A stretch of 64,000 nucleotides of DNA from Persicaria tinctoria (GCA_037127255.1 JBANSL010000012.1:23136615-23200614); one strand, 5' to 3'; numbered from the stretch's first letter, positions 31,157 to 45,445 are shown. Program-made: numbers and translations. The notes: generated from the letters alone by a model not told the origin.

Positions 31157-31715
31157 CTGGTCTACTGCAAGATCCATATTGTACCTGTTTCATGTCTTGC
31201 ACCAAATGTATCGGTTTCTTTCCTCTTTTCATCCACTTGGCATTGTTTCGTGTTGCATAAACTTGTAATTAATATGGCTGTTTTTCATGCAAAAACTATG
31301 TAGATTATGACTTTGGTGGTGTGAATTTCAGAGCTTGATGAGAGAATGCATGAACTAAAAAATGAACTCAAGTACTTTGAAGATGAGTACGACGAAAACC
31401 ATAAAACAAAGGCCATTGAAGCATTAAATTAAGCGAATGGAAAATTGGAACTTGTTTAGTGATACTACTAAGGTAATGTGCTTGATTCATGTTGTACTTC
31501 ACATCTCTGGATGTCTCTTGATGCCTCCAGAAATGTTTGATTCATGTTCTTCTACTTTTCAGCAAGATGCTTTCATTCATGTATGATTCATATTCCTCTT
31601 ATTTGATATTGTCTAGATGTGTCAACACCTATAATACTTAATACAGCTCATGTAGTAGATATGCTTATTCCTAACAAAAATTTTAAGGACAATATTCTAT
31701 TGACTGGGTGAAGGT
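31157..31715 (+). pseudogene. Exon-like debris of an unidentified gene, part 1
   Basis: An exon-like segment follows a polypyrimidine/AG-like site: 'gtgtgaatttcag' then ELDERMHELKNELKYFEDEYDENHKTKAIEALN (about 31331-31430), a charged helical sequence that ends in stops. Sequence immediately before the Tork element (CTGGGTGAAG, then AAGGT) could be an exon end followed by a donor. I do not recognise the gene. The companion segment is 36657-37210. Confidence 0.3.
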
Positions 31716-32166
31716 TGTTGGAGAATTGTTAATTCTCTAATATTAGGAATTATAATAATAGTGAAATCTATTTTTGATAATTGAAAGAGAATGAGATTTT
31801 GTAGGAGGCATAATAGAGAAATGAAACGGGAGGCAAATATTGAAGATGGAATTTGCACCAATCATTTGCTCTATTGAAAGGCTATATAAATGAATAAGTT
31901 TTCATTTGTAAATAATCCAATCCAAAAACCCTGAGAGAGAAAAGCTTAGTTTAAAGCATTAAACAGAGAGAAGCTTTCGGGGGAATTTTCTGTGTAAAAT
32001 TCCAGAGTGTAGGTTTGGGTGTGGGTGTCAAATAATTTAGTTGTAATTAGGTTATCATTCTATTAAAGTTTTGCGGCAGATTAAAAACATCTTGTGTGTG
32101 TGTTTTCTATCATTGTCATTCTCATTATTCTGATTTTCGGGAAAGTTGAACGTATTTTTCCCAACA
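31716..32166 (+). repeat. Left LTR of Tork-type copia (451 bp)
   Basis: Runs TGTTGGAGAATTG to TTTTTCCCAACA. TATA box GCTATATAAATG at 31880-31891. The binding site TGGTATCAGAGC follows at 32169-32180. Confidence 0.93.
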
Positions 32167-32225
32167 ATTGGTATCAGAGCATTGGTTATAAACAATCCAC
32201 ATAAAGTCAGATTTGAGTGGGAGCA

Positions 32226-35200
32226 ATGGCCGCAGAAGATAGAAAGGTGAAACTAGACAAGTTCGATGGTGCAGATTTCGGATTTTGGAAGATGCAAATC
32301 GAAGATTATTTGTACCAGAAAAATCTTTATCAACCACTGTCAGAAAAGAAGCCAGAGGGCATGAAGGATGAAGATTGGAATCTTCTTGATCGACAAGCCC
32401 TTGGAGTTGTCCGACTGACGTTATCACGCAATGTTGCCTTCAACATAGCAAAGGAAACAACCACGGCATGTCTTATGACAGCCCTTTCTAATATGTACGA
32501 GAAGCCATCTGCCTCTAACAAAGTTCATTTGATGAGGCGATTATTCAATTTGCGGATGACAGAAGGCGCATCAGTAGCTCAACATCTCAATGAACTCAAC
32601 ACAGTCACAACCCAGTTGAGTTCAGTTGGGATTGAATTTGATGAGGAAGTACGAGCCTTGATACTATTGTCTTCTCTTCCAGATAGTTGGAATGCTACCG
32701 TCACGGCTGTGAGTAGCTCAACGGGAAGCAATAAGTTAAAGTTTGATGATGTTCGTGATTTGGTGCTCAGTGAAGAGATCCGACGGAGAGGGTCGGGTGA
32801 ATCATCAACCACTTCAGTTTTACGTACAGAGTCAAGAGGGAGAAATTCAACCAGAGGAAATGGACATGGAAGATCGAACAATCAAGCAAAACCAAAGGAC
32901 AAGAGGTCAAGGTCAAGGAATCCCAATAGTTCCTCTAGCTCGAAGACCATCGAGTGTTGGAATTGTGGGAATACCGGGCACTATAAAAATCAATGCAAAA
33001 GCGCTCCACAGAAACAAGAGACGAAGGTGGAGGCAAATGTTAGCTTTAATTCTAGAGGAGATGATGCATTGATATGTTCCTTGGAGAGAAAGGACGAATC
33101 TTGGGTGTTAGATTCTGGAGCATCATTTCATGCTACTTCGAAGAAAGAGCTCTTTGAGAGCTATGTCCCGGGGAACCTTGGAAATGTATATCTTGGTGAT
33201 GATCAACCTTGTGCAATCATCGGGAAAGGTCAAGTGAAGATTAAGTTGAATGGCTTTGTCTGGGAGCTAAAAGACGTTCGACACATTCCTGATCTAAGAA
33301 AGAACTTGATATCAGTAGGCCAGTTGGCAGATGAAGGCTACGATACAATTTTCAATGGTGATAAATGGAAGATTTCAAAGGGTGCAATGACAATAGTTCA
33401 TGGAAAGAAGAGTGGTACTCTTTACATGACAGTAGGGGCACGTTGCTCAATTGCAGTTGCATCAGGAAATGAAGATTCCAAAATGTGGCACTAGAGACTT
33501 GGCCACATGAGTGAGAAAGGGATGAAACTCATGCATTCAAAGGGAAAGCTTCCAGGTTTACGCTCAGTTGAAATGGGCATGTGTGAAGATTGCATACTTG
33601 GAAAGCAGAAGAGGGTAAGCTTTCAAACAAATGGCAGATCTCCAAAGAAGAATCGGCTAGAGCTTGTCCACTCCGATGTTTGGGGGCCAACCACTACAGC
33701 ATCCATTGGTGGAAAGCACTATTTTGTGACTTTCATCGATGATTACTCTCGGAAAGTATGGGTGTACTTTCTGAAACATAAGTCTGAAGTTTTTGAGGCT
33801 TTCAAAAGATGGAAAGCTATGGTTAAAAATGAGACAGGTGTGAAAGTTAAAAGGCTTAGAACCGACAATGGTGGCGAGTATGTAGACACCATGTTCAAAA
33901 GCTTTTGTTATGAGCATGGGATCCGAATGGAGAGAACGGTTCCAGGTACACCTCAGCAAAACGGTGTAGCTGAGCGTATGAACCGAACATTGACAGAAAG
34001 AGCCAGAAGCATTCGTATACAATCAGGTCTACCGAAGCAGTTCTGGGCAGAAGCAGTCAATACGGCATGTTACCTGATCAATCGAGGTCCCTCGGTTCCG
34101 TTAGATTACCAAATACCAAAAGAGGTATGGAGCGGTAAAGACATAAAACTTTCGCACTTGAAAGTTTTTGGTTGCGTAGCATATGTGCATATTAGTGATC
34201 ATGGCAGGAATAAGCTTGATCCCAAATCTAAGAAATGCACTTTCATCGGCTATGGCGAGGATGAGTTTGGCTATCGCATTTGGGATGATGAAAAGAAGAA
34301 GGTGATCCGTAGTAGAGATGTGATTTTCAATGAGTCAGTCATGTATAAGGACTTGACAAAAAGTGACGCCATTAATTCAAAGCAGAATGGCCCAGTATTT
34401 GCAGATGCAGATTATCTTCCAGATTGTTCTATGACAGAACCGGTCGCAATAAATCCTCAGTCAGAGGAGCACGTTGGAGAAAGTAGTGCACAAGAGTCTA
34501 ACACGACACTACCTTCTACTCCAACTCCTGTATTGAGAAGGTCTTATCGGCCACATGTGCCTAACAGGAGATATATGAATCATTTATTGTTGACTGATGG
34601 AGGGGAGCCCGAATGCTATGATGAAGCTTGCCAGAGCGGTGAAGCAAGCCAGTGGGAGCTTGCAATGAAAGATGAGATGCAGTCTTTGGTTTCTAACCAA
34701 ACGTGGGAACTTGCTGAGTTGCCCATAGGGAAGAAGGCACTTCACAATAGATGGTTGTACCGGGTAAAAGATGAGCATGATGGCTCTAAGAGGTACAAAG
34801 CTCGACTAGTAGTCAAAGGCTTTCAGGAAAAAGAAGGTGTTGACTACACAGATATTTTTGCCCCCGTTGTGAAGCACACTACTATTAGATCAGTGTTGAG
34901 TATTGTTGCCGCTGAAGATCTCCATCTTGAACAATTATATGTGAAGACTGCATTTCTTCACGGAGACTTAGATGAGGAGATATACATGCATCAACCAGAA
35001 GGTTTCTCAGAAAAGGGAAAAGAGAAGATGGTGTGCAGACTCAAGAAGAGCTTGTATGGCCTAAAGCAAGCTCCGAGGCAGTGGTACAAAAAGTTTGATG
35101 GCTTCATGCACAAGGAAGGTTTTCAGAAGTGTAACGCCGACCATTGTTGCTATGTCAAAAGATATCAGTCCAGCTATATCATTTTACTCTTATATGTTGA

Positions 35201-36155
35201 TGATATGTTGGTAGCGGGTTCTAATATGAATGATATCAGAAGGTTGAAGAACCAGTTATCAAAAGAGTTTGACATGAAGGACTTGGGTCCAGCAAAGAAG
35301 ATTCTTGGAATGCAAATTACAAGAGATAGGCAGAAAGGGACATTGCAGTTGTCTCAGTCAGAGTACACCAAACGTGTCTTGCAAAGGTTCAACATCGGCA
35401 ATGCCAAACCAGTTGGGACACCCTTGGCTAATCATTTTCGCTTATCCAAGGATCAATCTCCTAAAACAGAAGAAGAAAGAGCTCTCATGACTAAGATTCC
35501 TTATGCCTCTGCCATCGGGAGTTTGATGTATGCAATGGTCTGTACAAGACCAGATATTGGACAAGCAGTGGGATCTGTCAGTAGGTTTATGTCAAATCCC
35601 GGGAAAATTCACTGGGAAGCGGTGAAATGGATTTTAAGGTACCTACAAGGAACAACAGAAAAATGCTTGTACTTTGGTGATGGTGAATTAAAAGTACAAG
35701 GATATGTAGATGCTGACTTTGGAGGCGAAGTCGATCGCCGGAAGAGCACAACCGGTTACATATTCACTGTCGGAAATACGGCTGTTAGTTGGATGTCACA
35801 ATTGCAGAAGATTGTTGCTCTATCGACTACAGAGGCTGAGTATGTAGCAGTGACTGAAGCTAGTAAAGAGATGATATGGCTTCAAGGCTTGTTAACAGAG
35901 CTGGGATTCGTGCAAGAGAATAACATCTTGTACAGTGACAGTCAGAGTGCAATACACTTGGCAAAGAATTCGGCATTTCATTCTAGAACCAAGCACATTG
36001 GACTTCGATACCATTTCATCAGATCGTTGTTGGAAGATGAAGTATTGAAACTGGAGAAGATCCAAGGCAGTAAGAATCCAGCAGACATGTTAACAAAGAC
36101 GGTGACTATTGACAAATTGAAGTTGTGTTCAACTTTAGTTGGCCTGCAGGAATGA
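32226..36155 (+). pseudogene. Gag-pol polyprotein of Tork-type copia with one amber stop
   Basis: A single frame of about 1310 codons starts at ATG 32226 (MAAEDRKVKLDKF). Gag (residues about 1-230) has the UBN2 domain and a CCHC knuckle CWNCGNTGHYKNQC (about 32955-32996). Then come protease WVLDSGASFHAT (about 33103); GAG-pre-integrase; integrase with HSDVWGPT, RTDNGGEY and TPQQNGVAERMN; RVT_2 with [29 protein letters not shown] and LLLYVDDMLVAG; and RNase H with DADFGGEVDRRKSTTGY, LSTTEAEYVAVTEA and SRTKHIGLRYHFIR. The only break is TAG at 33492-33494, inside the GAG-pre-integrase WH-x-RLGHMS motif, consistent with one C-to-T change of a Gln codon. All catalytic motifs I can read are intact, so it is a near-functional copy. 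Confidence 0.93.
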
Positions 36156-36205
36156 CAAGACCATATGTGTGAAGACAGATTGAAATCAGTCTTCAAGTGG
36201 GAGAT

Positions 36206-36656
36206 TGTTGGAGAATTGTTAATTCTCTAATATTAGGAATTATAATAATAGTGAAATCTATTTTTGATAATTGAAAGAGAATGAGATTTTGTAGGAGGCA
36301 TAATAGAGAAATGAAACGGGAGGCAAATATTGAAGATGGAATTTGCACCAATCATTTGCTCTATTGAAAGGCTATATAAATGAATAAGTTTTCATTTGTA
36401 AATAATCCAATCCAAAAACACTGAGAGAGAAAAGCTTAGTTTAAAGCATTAAACAGAGAGAAGCTTTCGGGGGAATTTTCTGCGTAAAATTCCAGAGTGT
36501 AGGTTTGGGTGTGGGTGTCAAATAATTTAGTTGTAATCAGGTTATCATTCTATTAAAGTTTTGCGGCGGATTAAAAACATCTTGTGTGTGTGTTTTCTAT
36601 CATTGTCATTCTCATTATTCTGATTTTCGGGAAAGTTGAACGTATTTTTCCCAACA
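36206..36656 (+). repeat. Right LTR of Tork-type copia (451 bp)
   Basis: Matches 31716-32166 except four substitutions. It is preceded by the purine tract CAAGTGGGAGA (36195-36205). Confidence 0.93.
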
Positions 36657-37210
36657 AAGGTAATATCGTTTTATGCTTTATTTTGCATTCAAGTGACACT
36701 TTACTTAAATCTAGATTTCTCCTTTTATGGGTTTAGGCAAAGAGGATGCTAAAAAATATGAGAATAAAGACAGCCACATCAAATACCAAACAGAAAGTTA
36801 CTAGCTTAAGTGATGGTCCTTATAGATAACTGAAGTCTGTATTTTCTTAACCTTGTATCCTCTTGATGTTGTAGATTCACCCTGAAGAAAAGTGGCAGCA
36901 AGGATAAAAGCATGTTGTGGAAGAAACTGAAATAATAGTCTATGACTATTATGTGCACACCCGTGAGATAAACTGCACTACTCAACAGATTTTCCATGTA
37001 TCAATGTTGGGAAGATAATTTGTTTTACTTATTTCCCGTGACGTAATTTATTCATACAAACATCTCTTCTCTATGTAGATTGAGGGTCTCTCTACCAGTT
37101 ATGATTCTGACCCAATGCTTTATACCCTCGGTCTCTCTACCAAATTGAAGTGCCAGTCCACTTCATACGCTAGTAGAGACTTTGTCCAGATTGAGGACTG
37201 ATCCCTTCAA
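36657..37210 (+). pseudogene. Exon-like debris of an unidentified gene, part 2
   Basis: Short open segments lie between intron-like stretches: after 'gttgtag' IHPEEKWQQG (about 36874), VVEETEIIVYDYYVHTREINC (about 36913), and after 'ctatgtag' IEGLSTSYDSDPMLYTLGLS..QIED then stop (37080-37200). Spacing with AG/GT signals looks like a decayed multi-exon gene or transposon gene. No family recognised. Confidence 0.3.
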
Positions 37211-38660
37211 TGTTTGTTGATTTTCAATGCCCTAAACAAATACGGAAAGAAAGCCCAAATCTCTTTCGGGAGTCCAAATAACATGTGTTTCGTCATCTCC
37301 TCCTCCAGGAGTCCAAATCTCTTTCGGGAGCCCAAATCTCCTCCAGGAGCCACCTGCCCTCTGTGGCAAGAAAAATCTCGGCTTCAGCCGCCACTACCTC
37401 GGCTCTAGCCGTCCCATCCCGGCTTTGGCCACATCCGCGTCCGATCCCGCTCGACTCCTTCCCGAGTTCCTGTTGCTTTGTTGCCTATTCATTGCTGGGT
37501 GTGTTGAAGAACGTCTGGTAAATCCAATCTGACTTCTTTTGGTCGGAGTTTGGTTAAAGGCAAAATAAACATGGGGTTTTCGTTGATTTCTTGATATTGT
37601 CCCCGAATCCATCTTCCACCATGTCCAATTGACTCTCCTGTCCGTTATTGGCGCCCCTTTTGTCGTCAATTCACACCTTAGTCTCCACCAACGTCGGATC
37701 CCTTCTGCGCTGGTTGGGTGGTTGTGTTTCATCCGGAGCGGCTCGTTCTTTCCTCTTTCCGGCCACTCCCGATCTGTTCAGGCGACCTTCGAACTGCCGG
37801 CGTCGTCGGTGCTGGCCTCTCCGGTCACCCTTCGCCGCTATCTGTTCTCCTTCTCACTCGCATCCTCCTTCCGCTTGGGTCGCTCGGTGCTGCCTTAAGC
37901 TTGGCCCTCCGACGCCCCCTGTAGTCTGCTGCGTTTGGGGGGTTAGGGTTTCGATAGGTCCTTTCGGGCTGGTGCTTTGGGCCCAAGGCAAAGCCTTGGG
38001 CCCGGGTCAGCCCGAAACCTAGAGAAATTTTACTACACTGGCCCGAATTTATCTCTTTGGGCCCAAGGCATTGCCTTGGCCCAAATTTGGCCCGGTGAGT
38101 GGTTTTCATAAAATAGATAAATAAAATAAAAATAAAAATGAAAGTGTTAAATTAAAACCGTATTTATAATTCCGGATTCTTCCCGCGCTTTTCGTCCTCC
38201 TTGCGGCTGTGCTTCATATGCTCGTGTGGTTTGGTGTCCGTCTGTTGGTCGTGGTTAGTTTCGGTTGGGGAGCAGTTCTGCGGCCCTGGTTGATCGACGT
38301 GATCGTGTTGGAGGTGTTTGTGGTCTTCGAAGATCCTTCATCCAAGTGAGGGGAACGTCGTGTGATCCACACTTCCCTAGGTGTCACCTTTGCCTTACGA
38401 GGATTTCTGCTTTCAGTCTTTCCGGAGGCGAGACATCGTGTCAGCTAGTGTTGTCCCATGCACTCGCTATCCACTTCTCCGCGACGACTTCCTTCCTCTG
38501 GATGTTGTGTCCACTAGTTTACTTAGGTCTTGGGTTTTTCTGGGTTTACTTTGGGTGCTCTTTTGATGTATTTTATGTTATATTTTCTATTTCGTTGTTG
38601 TATGTTTAGACGGCTTGCCGTCTGCCGACTTTGTCGGTCTGAATTATTTCCTTATCAAAA
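37211..38660. other. GC-rich debris ending in a LINE-like poly(A)
   Basis: Includes a direct repeat around 'tccaaatctctttcggga' (37254-37345) and C/G-rich sequence with only short frames. Two strong hairpins occur at 37979-38003 (GGGCCCAAGGC, loop AAA, GCCTTGGGCCC) and about 38059-38080. At the end, 'gacggcttgccgtctgccgactttgtcgg' followed by TTATCAAAAAAAAA (38610-38665) looks like an L1 3' untranslated end. No coding region is supported. Confidence 0.4.
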
Positions 38661-38954
38661 AAAAAGACCAATGAGAAGAAAAGTTTATCTTTAGAGAGCA
38701 CTTGAGAATTTATCTTAAAAGATGTTAAAAAGTCATAGAAAAGTGATCGATGAGGAATTTTCAGTCGACTTAATCTAATCAAATGTATTCAAACGAACCT
38801 AACTAATAGAGTTTGACAAGTACGGATCAAACCATAAGAAATCAAGCATCTATAATACAAGTATTTTGTCAGATGTTCATGAGGTTTTCATTTTTTTCGC
38901 CAAATGCCCTTGAAGTTTTCGTTTTTTTTCTCCAAATGCCCTTTTATCAAACTA

Positions 38955-38955
<1 letters not shown>

Positions 38956-39021
<66 letters not shown>

Positions 39022-39170
39022 TGTTTACATGAAATGCATGGGAGCTGGCTAACAAGCTGAGCCCCGCAACCATTCTGAATACTAAAAGCAACCCTAGTCA
39101 AAATATGACAAGTATCCCTACTATGTCCAAGTAACCCCTTCGCGACCCCACATGTCCGAAATCACGTGGC
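38956..39170 (-). pseudogene. C-terminal-domain family copy C, 3' part with (TAA)n tail
   Basis: On the minus strand, directly beyond the Athila copy 2 insertion, the translation gives RVAFSIQNGCGAQLVSQLP, matching the C-terminus of copy B (RVGFTIQKGVGAQF). After a short spacer it ends in (TAA)n (38956-39020). The 5' part is at 47238-47905 and the split is bounded by the ATCAT duplication. Confidence 0.75.
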
Positions 39171-39175
39171 ATCAT

Positions 39176-40978
<1,803 letters not shown>

Positions 40979-42973
40979 AATCACCCCATACTTAAGCTTG
41001 CTTGTCCCCAAGCAATAACTTGGATGGTTATTCAGGGGAAGAATTTTAAACTCTCAACATCATTGATTCATTCTTATATAACCCTGCAATCAATTACCAT
41101 CATTGGAAAGGTACTAGTGTCACGAATCCATACATGTGCAAATAAAAAGCAACATATACTGACAAAAGGAGGGTTATGCAAAAATAATTCATGTGACAAA
41201 GCATTAATAATCAAGATGACTTCAATTAAGCTCAAAAAGGAGTAGATTTGGTAAAAGGCTAAAGGTGGGTAATTTTTTGCAATGTGGTGCTAATGATCCG
41301 GTGAAATGGAGTACTTTCCAAACTTTCATACCACATTACTTCTTTATAAGAATCATCACCTTTCACTCATTCGCTCAATGCTTTTGTCAATATTATGCTT
41401 TTACCTCTCTAACCTCAGCACTGCCTTCTCGCGAGTCGCAAACATGGGTGTCATGAATGGCTCCGGATACTTAGTGCTTTGGACTCCTCACCTATGTGTC
41501 CCATCTCACTGAACTATTATCTCAGTAAGCAAGGTCGATCTACCTTTATCTCCTGAGGTGATCGGATTTTCTTTCACTAATTAAATTTTCCATATATTTC
41601 AAACAATTTCCCCCAAACTCCAATAATGATATATAACAACACAAACACCATATAATATCTCCATAATGTAACATCATTCTCAACATAATCCCCGGATATA
41701 AAATAAGGTAAAGAATGGCAATATTTTAGAATACGTGGAGCAATAATTAAAATAAGGCATAATATGGCTTTTGTAATGCATAAGCATAGGTAAGGCTAGG
41801 ATATAAACAATATGAGCATTATATGGAAATATAAAGTCCTCCATCCTCTTATCATGCAACATGTCAAAAGCAACTTTAAATTTTACCTCCTTTCATGGTT
41901 TTCAAGAAAATATGTACTTCATTGTGACTACCCTTTACTAGGCAATTTTATGCTATATCTCTAATGAATCCAATTTTGCATCATCGAGTTCTATTAAAGC
42001 TTCCATGACACTATTTCTTTAGACAATTCACAAGCATTGGGAGATGTCTCGTAGAACTTTGAGTTTAGCATTTAAGCATAAAAATTTAAAATTTTACTCA
42101 AAATTCACCACATAATAGCAAAATCAAGAATAATAAAATAATGAGCTCTTCCCCCACCCCATACTTAAAATATACAGTGTCCCTACTATATAAAATCAAT
42201 ATAAAACAAAGGTAAAGAAAGGAGCTCACCGAATAACGCGCTGAGGAGGCAAAACGGGGGCTATCGAGTAACAGAGTGTTGGTCGAAGTCGGGGAATTTG
42301 TTCGATATCGACCAACTTTCTCGATATCGAGTAAGGTTGGTCGAAATCGATTGTCTTCTTTTCCTCCTCCCCTGGTCGATTTCTACCTCAGGAGTCAATA
42401 TCGACTAAGGTCAGTCGATATCGACCAGGTTGGTCGACTCCAGTTTCCTTCAACCTGCAAATTTATTAGTTTTTTCCCGAAGACAAGGTTCCACATGAAG
42501 TATTCAAAACCAAAAACAAAAACAAAAACCAAAACCAAAAGTTTCAAAGTCCCAAAATTCAAAAAATTTTATGTACATGCTCTAGATTTTAGAGTCGCTA
42601 GGCCGACTTCTCTGTTTGTGTTCAAGGACCGTCAATGTGGGGCCCCCTTGTGCTTGGACCTTCTCCTGGATCATCTAGGTCTTGATTGTAGTATGCAAGC
42701 TCAGTTGATAGGTGGTCGCTTGCATAGTATCTATTTCTTTCCTTCTTCTTACCGGCTCTTATTCTTCGCAGATTAGCTCGCCACGAGGCCTTACCTCCCC
42801 TTAAATTATTCATATTTTCCTTAATAGACTGAGGAGGAATAGAAATCATACATGAACTTACCTTTTCGATCCCAAAACAGAAATCTTTGGGCTTAGGGTT
42901 GGTCGATGTCGAGTAAGCCTGGTCGACGTCGAGTACAGGGACCCCATACTTAGGCTCTTGGCAAGTCGGGTGT
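40979..42973 (-). other. 3' spacer of Athila-like copy 2
   Basis: Counterpart of 5051-6548. It keeps both purine-rich modules: minus-strand TTAAGTATGGGGTG next to the LTR (about 40985) and TTAAGTATGGGGTGGGGG near 42160. A short basic frame on the minus strand (42622-42849, GGKASWRANLRRIRAGKKKE) stands where copy 1 has its integrase-C-terminus-like segment, so the two copies differ here. Confidence 0.6.
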
Positions 42974-45398
42974 TCAGCAGAGGAAGTCGACCTCGAGATG
43001 TTTTGGTCGAAGTCGAGTTGCTTGGTCGACGTCGAGTAACTTTTTGCTGTTTTCCTCCGCTTTTTGCTCGCCCTCGTGGTTGTTGATGCTCTTCACCTTC
43101 AGCCATGGAACTTCCTCTTTTGCAGGGCCAAAAGAGACATCTAAGATCTCGTCGCCTATCGTGAAGGTGAGCAATCGTTGCTTTACGCTGATCTTAGCAT
43201 CTGCAGTAGCTAGGAATGGTCTACCAAGAATAATAGGGCTAGTAGGATCTTCAGCACTGTATTGTTTGCCATGTATAGTTTGGCATCCACAGGCTCTATA
43301 GACCCTATCTTTACCTTTTGCCAGATCGATAAGGGCATGATGCTTACACTTGCTCCTAAATCACACAAGGCATCATAGTTAAATTTTCCAAATCCCACAG
43401 TAATGGAAAACTTACCAGGGTCAGATCTCTTCTTAGGGAAGTCCATTATTTTGCATTCGCTGGCGATCTCTGAGATGGATCGCTTTTTGCTAAGGATCTC
43501 CTTGAGAAACTTGACATATGCAGGCATCTCTTGAAGAGCTTCTATAAAAGGAATTGAAATATTTAGTTCTTGAAGCATCTTAACAAACCTTTCAAACCTA
43601 CCTGCAGTGGGATCTTTCAGCGCCTTGGAAGGGAAAGGAAGCGTCTTTTTCTGTTTCGGAGCCAGAACAGATGTCGGAGGTGTTGCAGCGTCCTTGACTT
43701 CGAGTTGATTTTCCTCGACGTCGACTTGATGTTTCTCGTCATCGACCACTGTAGTCGATTTCGAGTTGGAGTGCTGTGCAGACGAATCTTGGCCTAGCTG
43801 GTGCTCGACATCGAGGTGATTTTGGTCGACATCGACCAAATTTTGGTCGACGTTGAGTTGATGTTGGTCGTTTTCGAGTTTCTTCTCAGCTTCGTCTTGC
43901 TGATTTCCCACATTTGGCTCGCGTAGTTGGTGCCCTCTTCTGAGCTTCATAGCTGCGACGTGTCCGGTCTTCCCCTTAGGATTTGGTTCTGTTTGCCCAG
44001 GGAGTTGCCCAATCGGTCATGGAATTTATGTCTCGAATTGACCTATCTGGGTCTTTATGTTCCTCTTCCAGATATCCAGCTCTCCAAATCTTGTATTGAT
44101 GTTCTGGAGCTGATTGTTGATGGTCCCTTGATTCCGGCGCGTCTCGTCAAGGATGAGTTGTAGATCATCCTTCCTCTGGTCCCTTTCCGGATGTCCTGGA
44201 TCTCGGTATGGCGGGGGGTTCATAGGAGCACCTTGGTTCCATTGTGGCTGATAGAACCTTTGGTCCTCCATGTAGGGATTGGGACCCCCTGCGTAAGCTA
44301 CCTCTTCATGAGTTTCTGCCATCCTGACTTGCTCTGTATGTGGGCACTCTATGGTGGTGTGCCGCTGGGAGCCACATTCGATGCAGGGTTGGTTGACAGA
44401 GAGATACTTGACTTTCTTGAGGAGCTTGCGATTCTAATCTCTGTAGTACTGCTCCTTGACATCTAGGTTAATCTCCTTAGAAGGCTCATAGAGGGGCATG
44501 GATGGGGCTGGCCTAGCATAGGCATTCTCGTCATAGTTTGCCGCCACCCCATACTTATTGTCGAAGTTGCTGAGCTTGTCGAGGGTGGCCCATGCGTCAG
44601 GTGGTGGCATTGTCAGATACTCATAATGAGTATACTGGTTGATCTTATCCTTAGCAGCCAGATTAAGAGAATTGTAGAAGATCTCATGAACGACATATGG
44701 TGGCTGCCCATGTGTAGGGCAGGATCGTAGTAGATCCTTGTATCGTTCCCATTCTTTTGCTAGCGGCTCCCCAGGCTTCTGTTTGAAAGTTGTAATCTTC
44801 TGGCGGAGGAGCGCTGTCTTAGCAGGAGGAAAAAAATTGTTGAGAAATTCCTGCTTTACCTCAACCCATGTTGTGAGGGATCGTGGAGGCAGTCCTTCAA
44901 GCCACTTCAATACTAGACCGGCAAGAGACCATCGAAAAGTTTTCATCTTGACAAATTCTAGAGTAGTACCTTCAGCAAGAGTATGGCACATGTCAGAAAA
45001 ATTGGTAATATGTTCAAGAGGGCACTCATTAAATCTTCCATAAAAAGCATTATTTTTAATCTCAATAAAGAAGGCAGTGCGAATTTCAAAGTTATTTTCA
45101 GGGATTAGAATAGCCGATTCAGGCACGACAAGAGTCGGGTGCATGTAATCCTCAGCATAGGTAGGGAATTGGGCAAGCTCAGCTTCTGCCTTCCTCCTAC
45201 GTTCGGGTTCCTGCTCCCTGCGTGCTCTCTCAGTAGTGAGAGCAGTATCCTTGGCTTCTAATTCCGCCCTAAGCCTCTCAATCAACTCGGCTTGTGTTTC
45301 TACGGCCGCCATGACTCTTTTCAATCTAGCGTGGACGTGTATAAGGCGTTCCGGTTCGTCTAAGGCGTCAAATCAAGTGTTTGACCAGAACGGCGCAT
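42974..45398 (-). pseudogene. gag-protease of Athila-like copy 2, broken
   Basis: Gag starts at ATG 45398 (MRRSGQ), but a 1-base deletion about 30 bases later shifts the frame. The main gag domain is open from 45324 to 44434 (FRWSLAGLVLKWLEGLPPRSL, LLRQKITTFKQKPGE, YTHYEYLTMPPPDAW), where a TAG replaces the Gln of copy 1. Gag continues at 44322-44026 and 43950-43210. The protease keeps the active site ALCDLGASVSIMP, but a deletion right after YMANNTV removes about 70 bases, including the VPVQVGKFLVVD strand, and shifts the frame. The tail resumes at 43174 (MLTFTIGDEILD). VDVDQN-type repeats between gag and protease are encoded by TCGAnnTCGA-rich DNA. Confidence 0.88.
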
Positions 45399-45445
45399 AC
45401 ACCTGCAAAGTAACTCAAAGCAAATGTGAGATCTAACTACCAATT

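Larger units (their letters stand above)
31716..36656 (+). mobile_element. Tork/Tnt1-type Ty1/copia retrotransposon, full length
   Basis: The 4941-bp element has 451-bp LTRs differing at four positions (99.1% identity), a perfect 5-bp duplication AAGGT (31711-31715, 36657-36661), an initiator-tRNA-Met binding site, and one long gag-pol frame broken by a single amber codon. It is the second-youngest LTR element here. Confidence 0.95.
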
